Positions 1 to 5,264 of a stretch of 5,326 nucleotides of DNA are shown in pieces; the stretch's first letter is position 1, and each line of letters begins with the position of its first letter. A program made the translations under genes and the position numbers. The notes under the pieces are model-generated. The model was not told the origin of the DNA. It saw only the letters and a program-made list of their open reading frames with translations, and did not search any database. Source of the DNA: CAXMNX01 sp964194845 (GTDB lineage Bacteria > Pseudomonadota > Alphaproteobacteria > Rhodobacterales > Rhodobacteraceae); assembly GCA_964194845.1 (NCBI GenBank), contig CAXMNX010000070.1, forward strand, positions 1-5,326. Reading direction: 5' to 3'.

Positions 1-1
1 C

Positions 2-184
2 GATATGACCGCTGGCGGGTTCGAAAATCCCGAGTGGGCACCTGTCTGGAAAAGCATGACGCCGATGCCAAAAGTTGGCACGCCCCAAGACATCGGCGCT
101 GCCGCAATTTATCTCTGCTCTCCCGCGTCAGGTTATGTCACTGGCGAAGTTCTGGTTATTGACGGTGGTTATCTGACGCGCTGA
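2..184 (+). CDS. SDR-family oxidoreductase, C-terminal fragment (5' end outside window)
   Basis: An open frame runs from the window edge to TGA at 182-184 and gives about 60 residues. The segment 'PKVGTPQDIGAAAIYL' followed by 'YVTGEVLVIDGGY' is the classic C-terminal signature of short-chain dehydrogenases/reductases: a helix after a 'G-x-P-x-D-I/V-A' turn, then the last beta strand with 'TG..l.vDGG'. Members of this family are soluble NAD(P)-dependent oxidoreductases (3-oxoacyl-ACP reductase-like, or sugar and polyol dehydrogenases). The Rossmann GxxxGxG motif and the catalytic Ser-Tyr-Lys lie upstream of the window, so substrate class cannot be decided. It is convergent with the AKR gene, with 43 bases between the two stop codons. 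An SDR beside a fucose-dehydrogenase-like AKR would suit a sugar oxidation cluster, but that is inference. Confidence 0.9.
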   Translation, partial: DMTAGGFENPEWAPVWKSMTPMPKVGTPQDIGAAAIYLCSPASGYVTGEVLVIDGGYLTR

Positions 185-227
185 AACGGTGTTGCGTCGG
201 TTCACCCGATTAAATCATCCAGCAGCC

Positions 228-1214
228 TCACTTAGGAACTGGCGCGGCTTGCTCTATCAACCCCTTTGATTTCAGCGTCGACCAGAATTCGTTCGGGATC
301 GGCGTTTCGAACCATTGAATAATTTGCTCGAATTCACTCTTGTCGCGTGGTCCTGGGATGACAGAGGTCACGATTTCATTGCCAAGAGGAAACTGCAGCG
401 CGGCGGCTGCCAGCGGAACCCTGAACTCATCAGCGACGGCGCCAAGAGAGCGAACTTTGTCGACGATCTCGGACGGGGCTTTGGCGTAATTCCACATCTC
501 ACGCCCAACGAGAATACCAGAGTTGAAGGGCCCGCCGCAGATAATCGTGGTACCCGCCGCACGGCAGGCAGGGAAGAGAGTATCCAACGGAGTCTGCTCC
601 AGGAGCGTATATCGCCCGGCCAGAAGAAACACGTCCCAATCACCGATCCCCAGCGCATCTTCGCAGACTTGATTTTCGTTTACACCAAGCCCAATCGCTT
701 TGACCAAGCCGGCTTTTCGCAGCTCGTCCATGGCGCGATAGCCACTATCCGAAAGGTTTTTGAAATGGTGGGTGTTATCCTCGCCATGCTGGAAAGCTCC
801 AATGTCATGGGCCAGCAATATATCGACCCGATCAAGCCCAAGGCGTTGAAGACTGTCCTCGAAGGCGCGCATTATTCCGTCGTAGCCATAGTCATAGACG
901 ACATGAAATGGCAGTGGATCGATCATGCCATAGTCCATTGGATTTTCCACCGGACCCGGTTTCAGAAGGCGCCCGACTTTATCCGAAAGAACGTAATGAG
1001 TACCGCGCAACAAGTCCCCCATCACGCGTTCTGACCTGCCAAACCCGTACCATGGTGCGGTGTCGAAATAACTAATGTTGGCGTCCTTGGCGGCCTGGAT
1101 CAGTTCGGCGGCCTGACTATAGTCCAGGCTCGCGAAGTTTCCGCCAAGTGGTGCTCCACCCAGTCCAAGTGTTTCGATCGTCAGCCCAGTTCGTCCAACA
1201 TGTCGCTGTTCCAT
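228..1214 (-). CDS. Aldo/keto reductase, D-threo-aldose 1-dehydrogenase / L-fucose dehydrogenase-like
   Basis: A complete 328-residue protein of normal length for an AKR TIM barrel. The N-terminus 'RTGLTIETLGLGGAPLGG' is the usual first strand. The catalytic tetrad is intact: Asp51 and Tyr56 ('FDTAPWYGFGRSE'), Lys79 ('LSDKVGRLL') and His136 ('LLAHDIG'). The C-terminal 'IPGPRDKSEFEQ' is in the place of the NADP phosphate-binding loop. The long insert after Lys79 ('KPGPVENPMDYG...') and the 'APWYGFGRSE' stretch are typical of the subgroup holding D-threo-aldose 1-dehydrogenase (L-fucose dehydrogenase) and pyridoxal 4-dehydrogenase (AKR15). That is the best guess at activity: cytosolic NAD(P)-linked oxidation of an aldose to its lactone, or a related reaction. 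The ATG at 1214 is preceded by AAGGA (complement of 1223-1227) with 8-base spacing, which supports this start. It lies 33 bases downstream of the decayed chimeric gene on the same strand and may once have been its operon partner. Confidence 0.93.
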   Translation of the reverse strand: MEQRHVGRTGLTIETLGLGGAPLGGNFASLDYSQAAELIQAAKDANISYFDTAPWYGFGRSERVMGDLLRGTHYVLSDKVGRLLKPGPVENPMDYGMIDPLPFHVVYDYGYDGIMRAFEDSLQRLGLDRVDILLAHDIGAFQHGEDNTHHFKNLSDSGYRAMDELRKAGLVKAIGLGVNENQVCEDALGIGDWDVFLLAGRYTLLEQTPLDTLFPACRAAGTTIICGGPFNSGILVGREMWNYAKAPSEIVDKVRSLGAVADEFRVPLAAAALQFPLGNEIVTSVIPGPRDKSEFEQIIQWFETPIPNEFWSTLKSKGLIEQAAPVPK

Positions 1215-1247
1215 TCGTGCTGTCCTTTTTAGATTTAGGGCTGCGCT

Positions 1248-1394
1248 CTATACACCTCGCCTCAGTCGTCGCGCCCGCATGACCGCATCGGCTTCCGGAG
1301 AGCCATCGTGAAACGACCCGAACCACTTATCAAGCGGTACCATGCCGTCGGCATAGTTCACTTCGAAATGCTTATGGTGCAAGTAATGGGCGTA
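1248..1394 (-). pseudogene. 3' remnant of a sterol desaturase / fatty acid hydroxylase family gene
   Basis: Reading the minus strand from about 1394 to the TAG at 1248-1250 gives about 48 residues: 'YAHYLHHKHFEVNYADG' then 'VPLDKWFGSFHDGSPEAD' and a basic tail. This matches the C-terminal end of the membrane-bound di-iron fatty acid hydroxylase/sterol desaturase family. It includes the third histidine box (HxxHH, here H-Y-L-H-H) and the 'N-Y-x-x-x-x-P-L-D-x-W-F-G-S-F-H-D-G' ending. The preceding roughly 250 residues, with the first two histidine boxes and the transmembrane helices, are absent. The remnant has no start of its own and is joined directly to the dehydrogenase remnant. It cannot make an active enzyme. 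The family assignment is from motif recognition only. Confidence 0.8.
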
Positions 1395-1551
1395 AGCTGC
1401 CTCTGTCGCGCCAAGGACGACGAGGTTCGTCTACAGGTTTGCGATTGGTGTGGGCAATTACGGTTACGGGATACCCGGCCGCCAACAGGCTCTTGGCCAT
1501 GCCGTGACCCATCAGGCCCACACCAACGAAACCCACGGTTTCTGTCTTCAT
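1395..1551 (-). pseudogene. 5' remnant of a 3-hydroxyisobutyrate dehydrogenase-like (beta-hydroxyacid dehydrogenase) gene, frameshifted
   Basis: From ATG at 1551 the frame reads 'MKTETVGFVGVGLMGHGMAK', a Rossmann start with GxGxxG at residues 10-15. 'SLLAAGYPVTVIAHTNRKPVDE' follows, the ordinary N-terminus of the beta-hydroxyacid dehydrogenase family (3-hydroxyisobutyrate dehydrogenase, tartronate semialdehyde reductase). After codon 42 the frame goes wrong. Skipping one base at 1425 restores family-like sequence, 'LVVLGATEAA' (compare the family's 'DLVARGATEA'), and this then runs straight into the sterol desaturase tail. So there is a one-base insertion, plus a deletion that removed about 240 codons of this gene together with most of the next one. 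Without correction, translation stops 22 codons later at a TAA near 1372-1374. The start is well supported by the ribosome binding site just upstream. Confidence 0.82.
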
Positions 1552-1555
1552 GCCG

Positions 1556-1563
1556 CTTCCTCC
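1556..1563 (-). promoter_or_regulatory. Ribosome binding site of the decayed dehydrogenase gene
   Basis: On the minus strand GGAGGAAG lies 4 bases before the ATG at 1551. It is a near-ideal Shine-Dalgarno sequence and fixes that ATG as the original start over in-frame codons further upstream. Its preservation suggests the decay is fairly recent or that the short peptide is still translated. Confidence 0.7.
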
Positions 1564-1749
1564 ATTTGAGACTGTTGTGATGCCCGCGGCCGAGTTCTGC
1601 AATCCTTTCGGATTCTGGTCGCGGCATCGTAGTCAACGGTCTTGTCAGCACAACTGGCTGCTGATTGCCATTTGGCGCGTCCTCGCATGGGCGAAATTAT
1701 CAGATGAGAATTTCAGGCCAATACGCGATGCCGTCCATTGATGCACTTA

Positions 1750-1761
1750 GGGTCAGGACCC
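1750..1761. repeat. Short inverted repeat GGGTC-AG-GACCC
   Basis: Perfect 5-bp arms around a 2-base centre. It stands at the left edge of the repeat-bearing intergenic stretch. It could be a protein binding site, a small hairpin or the trace of a mobile element end, and the sequence does not decide between these. Confidence 0.4.
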
Positions 1762-1783
1762 ATAAACGGAGAACGTCGCGGAT

Positions 1784-1827
1784 GTCTGCTTCTACGGTTA
1801 ACGGACGTTCGGCGGATTGGGCTTAAG
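1784..1827. repeat. Shortened, degenerate copy of the 60-bp repeat
   Basis: This 44-base block directly precedes the two good copies. It starts with the same GTCTGCT, keeps CGTTCG in the middle and ends with a GGATTGGGCTT-like stretch that corresponds to AGATGGGCTT of the full unit. It fits an older copy that has lost about 16 bases, mainly the GCAAGTGCACCAA part. The alignment was made by eye. Confidence 0.45.
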
Positions 1828-2007
1828 GTCTGCTGTGCGGACGAAGCTGCCGTTCGCTGCAAGTGCACCAAAAGATGGGCTTCCAATGTCTGCTCTGCGG
1901 ACGAAGCTGCCGTTCGCTGCAAGTGCACTAAAAGATGGGCTTCCAACGTCGGCTCTGCGGACACAGCGGTCGTTCGCCGCTGTCGCGCCAATGGCAGCTG
2001 TCTGCAT
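1828..2007. repeat. 60-bp tandem repeat, two near-identical units plus one diverged unit
   Basis: Unit 1 (1828-1887) and unit 2 (1888-1947) differ at only three of 60 positions (unit positions 8, 42 and 60). Unit 3 (1948-2007) matches well over its first 30 bases (GTCGGCTCTGCGGACAC...CGTTCGCCGC) and then diverges. Each good unit holds GCGGACGAA and TTCGCTGC, which can pair as an 8-bp stem with a bulged A, one G-T pair and a 7-base loop. In unit 3 the outer stem becomes perfect GCGG/CCGC while the inner stem is lost. The motif resembles dispersed noncoding repeats I associate with intergenic regions of Rhodobacteraceae genomes, a point from memory. It is not coding and not CRISPR-like, having no spacers. 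Confidence 0.85.
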
Positions 2008-2113
2008 TTCGCAACCCTTGCGAGAAACAACAAGGGGGGATTGTGTTGAAAAATAGGATAATTTGGCAACCGACTTTTCGCAAACGGAAAAAGGGACCGG
2101 ACGTTTCAGATAA

Positions 2114-2125
2114 CTAACGCGTTAG
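2114..2125. repeat. Perfect 12-bp palindrome CTAACGCGTTAG
   Basis: The palindrome begins 10 bases beyond the stop codon of the AKR-Rid fusion gene on the minus strand. It has no T-run to make it an intrinsic terminator. It could be a dimeric regulator's site, but it lies at the 3' side of the only adjacent gene, so a role is unclear. Confidence 0.4.
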
Positions 2126-2135
2126 GTGTGATTGA

Positions 2136-3728
2136 TCATGTCTGCGTTGACCGCACGACAGCTTCGGCTTCGATCTCAACCTTGTAATCGCCGATCAGCT
2201 TCGCGATCACCAGCAGCGTATTGGTAGGTTTGATATCGCCAAACACGCGGCCATGGGCGCGGGAGACGGCAAGGACGTCGTCGGCATCCGTCAGGTAGAC
2301 ACGTGTCCTCACCACGTCGTTCATGGACGCACCGAGCCCAGTCAGGGCCGAGGTAATCTTGTCGAGGATATAGGTGCACTGCGCCGCAGCGTCGCCGGTG
2401 GCAATGGCGCGGCTCGCCCCTGCGGTGGCGGTTGTGCCGGAGACCAGAATGCGGTCTCCTATCCGGTGCGCGCGGCAATAGCCGGCGACGTCTTCCCATT
2501 CGCTTCCCGTTAGGACTCGCGTTTCTCCCGGGCACCCGGGAACGGGTTGCACCGCGACCGTGCTGGGCATTTCGTCCAGATGATGGCTGAGATCGCCGGA
2601 CGCGGTCAGGAACGGCGGTTTCCGGTATTCGTCGCCGCAGTCGCCGGGCAGCGGTTTTGTGGCAGCAAAAGCAGCTTCAAGGCGCGCGTGATCGTCGGCG
2701 TCCAAGGAAAACTGGAACAGTCTGGAGTTGTCGTCCCTGTGCTGGGCCTCCCCCAGCCGCGCGCCGATGATAACTCCGGCCACCGCTGCATGCTCCAGCA
2801 CCCAGCGCGTGGCGACGTTGGAGATCGAAACCTGATGTTTTGCGGCAATCTCGGCGGCGGCGCGCAAAACCGTCTGATAGGCGCCCCAGCCCCCGGCAGT
2901 GTCGATGAAACGTTTGTACTTCATCTTGCTCCAGTCGGCGATGTCGGAAGGCTCGGGCTGATCCAGCCAGCGGTCGGACAGGAAACCGCCGGCCAATGTA
3001 CCATAGGCCAGCAGCCGGACACCTGATTGCGTACAAAGTGCGGCCAACGGCCCGGCAGCCCGGCGGTCGAGCAGCGAAAACGGGACCTGATTGCTGACCA
3101 ACGGTATGCCATCGGCCAGCGCCACGTGCAGATGCGCTGCGTCAAAGTTGGTCACACCGATCTCGCCGATCAGGCCCTCGCCGCGCAGCTTCGACATCTC
3201 GTGCAGAGCGTCGAGCCACGCGGGATGCTCGAAACTCCACCAGTGAAACTGAAGCAGGTCAACGCAGGTCGTGCCAAGGCGCTGCAACCGTTCCGTCACG
3301 CCCGCGCGCACGATCTCGGGCGTCATCGGGCCAGGCTTGGGGCACCATTTGGTGCAGATCACCGGGCGGTCCGCACCAGCCTCAAAGCGCTGCAACAAAG
3401 CGCCCGCAATCAGTTCCGCGCTACCGTAGTGATCGGCCATGTCGAAGGTGCTGAACCCCGCATTTGCATACTCGGCCAGATGATCAGCACCCTGCTCAGA
3501 GTCGATGACCTGACCGTCCTTCTCGATATCGGCGACCTGCCAAAGCCCGACCAACGCGCGGCTGATCGTCAAGGTATCGCTAAGCGCAAGGCGGTCGGGA
3601 TATTGCATTCTGTCGGATCCATCTGCTGGAAAAGGCAGCGACGCCATGTCTAGGTCGGCGCGTGCCCCCTTGTCCATTGCAAGCACAGCGCCCGGCACAC
3701 GCGACCCCTTGGATAACCTGATTGACAC
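2136..3728 (-). CDS. Two-domain protein: aldo/keto reductase fused to a C-terminal Rid (YjgF/YER057c/UK114) domain
   Basis: 530 residues from the GTG at 3728. Residues about 52-360 form an AKR barrel with a complete tetrad: Asp96 and Tyr101 ('FDMADHYGSAE'), Lys127 ('ICTKWCPKPG') and His162 ('DLLQFHWW'). Family features 'GEIGVTNFD', 'AYGTLAGGFL' and 'VATRWVLEH' follow, with 'GVIIGAR' at the cofactor end. After a linker (about 365-400), residues about 403-527 are a Rid domain: 'GDRILVSGTTAT', 'VVRTRVYLTDADD', 'AHGRVFGDIKPTNT' and 'YKVEIEAEAVVR'. The position of the Rid catalytic Arg (…PARSCVEV… in RidA) is Asn503, so this is not a canonical imine deaminase. The soluble cytosolic AKR half probably reduces a carbonyl with NADPH. 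The Rid half may bind or process a linked intermediate. The start is uncertain: GTG 3728 has no clear ribosome binding site. ATG at 3608 (Met41) best matches where the paralogue at 4185 begins, and ATG 3647 has AAGGGGG 14 bases upstream. The gene is divergent from the operon starting at 3808. Confidence 0.9.
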   Translation of the reverse strand: MSIRLSKGSRVPGAVLAMDKGARADLDMASLPFPADGSDRMQYPDRLALSDTLTISRALVGLWQVADIEKDGQVIDSEQGADHLAEYANAGFSTFDMADHYGSAELIAGALLQRFEAGADRPVICTKWCPKPGPMTPEIVRAGVTERLQRLGTTCVDLLQFHWWSFEHPAWLDALHEMSKLRGEGLIGEIGVTNFDAAHLHVALADGIPLVSNQVPFSLLDRRAAGPLAALCTQSGVRLLAYGTLAGGFLSDRWLDQPEPSDIADWSKMKYKRFIDTAGGWGAYQTVLRAAAEIAAKHQVSISNVATRWVLEHAAVAGVIIGARLGEAQHRDDNSRLFQFSLDADDHARLEAAFAATKPLPGDCGDEYRKPPFLTASGDLSHHLDEMPSTVAVQPVPGCPGETRVLTGSEWEDVAGYCRAHRIGDRILVSGTTATAGASRAIATGDAAAQCTYILDKITSALTGLGASMNDVVRTRVYLTDADDVLAVSRAHGRVFGDIKPTNTLLVIAKLIGDYKVEIEAEAVVRSTQT

Positions 3729-3751
3729 CCCGGAAAGAACCCCGCAACGAT
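3722..3751 (+). promoter_or_regulatory. Candidate promoter for the TIGR04076-AKR-ABC operon
   Basis: A perfect TTGACA box lies at 3722-3727. After 18 bases comes a weak -10 candidate, AACGAT at 3746-3751, so transcription would start around 3758, about 50 bases before the ATG at 3808. The -35 box overlaps the GTG used above as the outermost start of the divergent fusion gene. That is a mild argument that this gene really starts further in. The call rests on motif match alone. Confidence 0.35.
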
Positions 3752-3778
3752 ACGCAAATATCGATTTTTTTCGACATA
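3748..3778. promoter_or_regulatory. Overlapping inverted repeats, candidate operator in the divergent control region
   Basis: CGATA-N6-TATCG (3748-3763) has perfect 5-bp arms with centres about one helical turn apart. Its right arm is shared with a second imperfect inverted pair, TATCGA (3759-3764) and TCGACATA (3771-3778), separated by a run of T. Three related half-sites in 31 bases between two divergent genes, next to the proposed -10 box, suit a dimeric repressor or activator controlling one or both directions. No regulator gene is present in the window. Confidence 0.4.
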
Positions 3779-3807
3779 CGGTGGGCTAAGGCTGCGAAAG
3801 GTGCGCC

Positions 3808-4188
3808 ATGGGTGAGGACGGCGAAACGGATGGGTTCTGGCTTTATGATCTGCGGGTCGAGACCGTCGTCGGCGATCGCGCGCCCGTGTGTCGGCATGTC
3901 GAGGGCGAAAGCTTTCGAGTTGAGGGGGAGCTACTGATCTTCGACGAAAATCAGCGCGTGTCTATGTACGCGCTGGCCGCTTTGCTGCCGCTGCTGCCCG
4001 CAAAGCAGCGGGCTGCATATGAGAATGACTGGATTTCCACGGACGCTGAAATCGCCTGCCCGGACCCGCATTGCGGTGGGCGATTTCGGATCACGCGCGG
4101 TGAAAAGCGATGGTTCGGGCGTGCAGAGTCGACCGGGCTGCCCGACCAGCGTGGCACCCCGTATTGGCAGAAAGAAGATCGCGAATGA
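3808..4188 (+). CDS. TIGR04076-like small protein
   Basis: 126 residues. The core fits the small TIGR04076 family of unknown biochemical function: 'HVEGESFRVEGELLIFDE' (about 30-47), then 'SMYALAALLPLLPAKQR' (about 52-68), 'NDWISTDAEIACPDPHCGG' (about 73-91) and 'RFRITR'. Cys84 and Cys89 in CPDPHC could bind a metal or form a redox pair. Cys28 is a third cysteine. There is no signal peptide or membrane segment, so it is expected in the cytoplasm. The tail after about residue 98 is longer and more polar than the conserved core. ATG 3808 has AAAGG at 3797-3801 with 6-base spacing, a good ribosome binding site. Its TGA overlaps the next gene's ATG (ATGA, 4185-4188), so translation of the two is probably coupled and the products likely serve the same process. 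The family assignment is from memory of its motifs. Confidence 0.8.
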   Translation: MGEDGETDGFWLYDLRVETVVGDRAPVCRHVEGESFRVEGELLIFDENQRVSMYALAALLPLLPAKQRAAYENDWISTDAEIACPDPHCGGRFRITRGEKRWFGRAESTGLPDQRGTPYWQKEDRE

Positions 4189-5264
4189 CGGCTAAAACCG
4201 CCGATTTACGCCCGGGCCATCGCATCTCTCGCGTGATCAAGGGCAGCTGGCAGTTGGCCGGTGACCATGGCGCGGTCGACCCGGCTGCGGCAATCCGGGA
4301 CATGGAGGCGTTTGTCGACGCCGGAATTACCACATTCGATTGCGCCGATATCTACGTGGGCGTCGAGGAGATGATCGGCACTTTCATCGCCGAATTGCGG
4401 CGTCAGCGCGGGGCGTCGGTGGCGAACCGGGTGTGCGTGCATACCAAACTGGTCCCGGACCTGTCGCGCTTGGCCGAGTTGCGCCCCGATGAGGTCGAGG
4501 CGATCATTGACCGCTCGCTCAAGCGCCTGCAGGTCGAACACCTGGATCTGGTGCAGTTCTTCTGGTGGGATCTTGACCTTGGTGATTCCGTCACCGGGCT
4601 GGACGTTTTGAAAGACCTGCAAACCAAGGGCAAGATCAGCAACCTCGGCATCACCAACTGGGACCGACAACAGATCCAGCCGTTTCTGGACGCAGGCTTC
4701 GACATCGTCTCGGCGCAGGTGCAATATTCAGTGCTGGATCGCCGCCCGGAAAACGGCCTGACCGATTGGGCTGCCGCACATGACATACAGTTGCTGTGTT
4801 ATGGCACGCTGGCCGGGGGGTTCCTGACCGAACACTGGCTTGGGCAACCTGACCCTGGGTTTGCATTTGCGAACCGCTCGCTGGTCAAATACCGGCTGAT
4901 AATCGATGAATTCGGGCCTTGGGCGCGGTTTCAGGAATTGCTGGCTGCGCTGAAGGCGGTGGGAGAACGGCATGGCGTTTCGCTAAGTACAGTTGCCACG
5001 CGCTGGGTGCTCGACCAGCCCCAAGTCGCCGCGAGCATCGTCGGCGCACGCTATGCGCGGCATTTGCCGCAGACGCTGCAAGTATTCGATCTGGCGCTGG
5101 ATGACGCCGACCGCGCAACGCTGGACACCGTGATGTCTCAGGCAGACGGCCCGAGCGGTGATGTCTTCGGGCTGGAACGTGACCGGACCAGCCGCCACGG
5201 GCAGATCATGAAATACAACCTGAATACTAAGCCCGACGACAATGTCCTGAGTGCGGATGGCTGA
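4185..5264 (+). CDS. Aldo/keto reductase paralogue lacking the catalytic His
   Basis: 359 residues from ATG 4185, the ATG of the ATGA overlap. An in-frame ATG at 4110 lies inside the previous gene and is less likely. The barrel is clear: 'RISRVIKGSWQLAGDHG' (about 13-29), Asp52 and Tyr57 ('FDCADIYVGVEE'), Lys88 ('VHTKLVPD'), 'SNLGITNWD', 'CYGTLAGGFLTEHWLGQPDP', 'STVATRWVLDQ' and 'ASIVGARY'. The tetrad His is Phe126 ('DLVQFFWWD'), aligning with His162 of the fusion protein ('DLLQFHWW'). The two proteins are obviously paralogous across the barrel, including the shared 'WW' and 'YGTLAGGFL'. Loss of the His may mean altered chemistry, as AKR1D1 shows with Glu at this site, slower hydride transfer, or a non-enzymatic role. 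It ends with a roughly 30-residue polar extension and overlaps the ABC ATPase start by 8 bases, so it sits mid-operon. Confidence 0.92.
   Translation: MTAKTADLRPGHRISRVIKGSWQLAGDHGAVDPAAAIRDMEAFVDAGITTFDCADIYVGVEEMIGTFIAELRRQRGASVANRVCVHTKLVPDLSRLAELRPDEVEAIIDRSLKRLQVEHLDLVQFFWWDLDLGDSVTGLDVLKDLQTKGKISNLGITNWDRQQIQPFLDAGFDIVSAQVQYSVLDRRPENGLTDWAAAHDIQLLCYGTLAGGFLTEHWLGQPDPGFAFANRSLVKYRLIIDEFGPWARFQELLAALKAVGERHGVSLSTVATRWVLDQPQVAASIVGARYARHLPQTLQVFDLALDDADRATLDTVMSQADGPSGDVFGLERDRTSRHGQIMKYNLNTKPDDNVLSADG

Larger units (their letters stand above)
1564..2135. other. Gene-poor intergenic stretch with repeats
   Basis: No credible gene was found on either strand. The several short open frames over 1713-2117 coincide with the 60-bp tandem repeat, whose period is a multiple of three and so keeps more than one frame open at once. 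They translate to repetitive, Cys/Arg- or Ala-rich strings and have no convincing ribosome binding sites. The stretch between the decayed dehydrogenase start and 1740 should contain the promoter of that locus, but no clear -35/-10 pair stands out. Between 2048 and 2113 the sequence is locally A/T-rich. No strong hairpin plus T-run terminator is visible for the minus-strand gene ending at 2136. Confidence 0.6.

Noticed and set aside
185..227. Bidirectional terminator between the convergent SDR and AKR genes
   Set aside because: Only a 4-bp GGTG/CACC pairing with a long loop is visible and there is no T-run.
315..1034. Long plus-strand open frame (239 codons) opposite the first AKR
   Set aside because: It lies wholly antisense to a clear AKR gene with intact motifs. 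Its translation has no recognisable domain, and it is the mirror frame of a high-GC coding region.
1422..1434. Programmed frameshift in the chimeric remnant
   Set aside because: No slippery heptamer or strong downstream structure is evident, and the large deletion junction already shows that the locus is decayed.
1828..2007. CRISPR array
   Set aside because: Repeats are directly adjacent with no unique spacers, and the unit is 60 bp with internal drift.
1713..2069. Several overlapping open frames in the repeat zone, including 118-codon minus and 103-codon plus frames
   Set aside because: They are produced by the 60-bp period (a multiple of three), overlap each other in different frames, give repetitive low-complexity translations and have no convincing ribosome binding sites.
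2074..2092. Hairpin TTTTCG-CAAA-CGGAAAA as terminator of the minus-strand fusion gene
   Set aside because: The stem is short, A/T-rich and needs a bulged base, so it is too weak to call.
3027..3653. 208-codon plus-strand open frame opposite the AKR-Rid fusion gene
   Set aside because: Antisense shadow of the AKR domain, with no domain signature of its own.
4110..4184. Upstream in-frame ATG extending the operon AKR by 25 residues
   Set aside because: It would overlap the TIGR04076-like gene by about 80 bases. The ATG at 4185 in an ATGA stop/start overlap gives the expected N-terminus for this AKR group.
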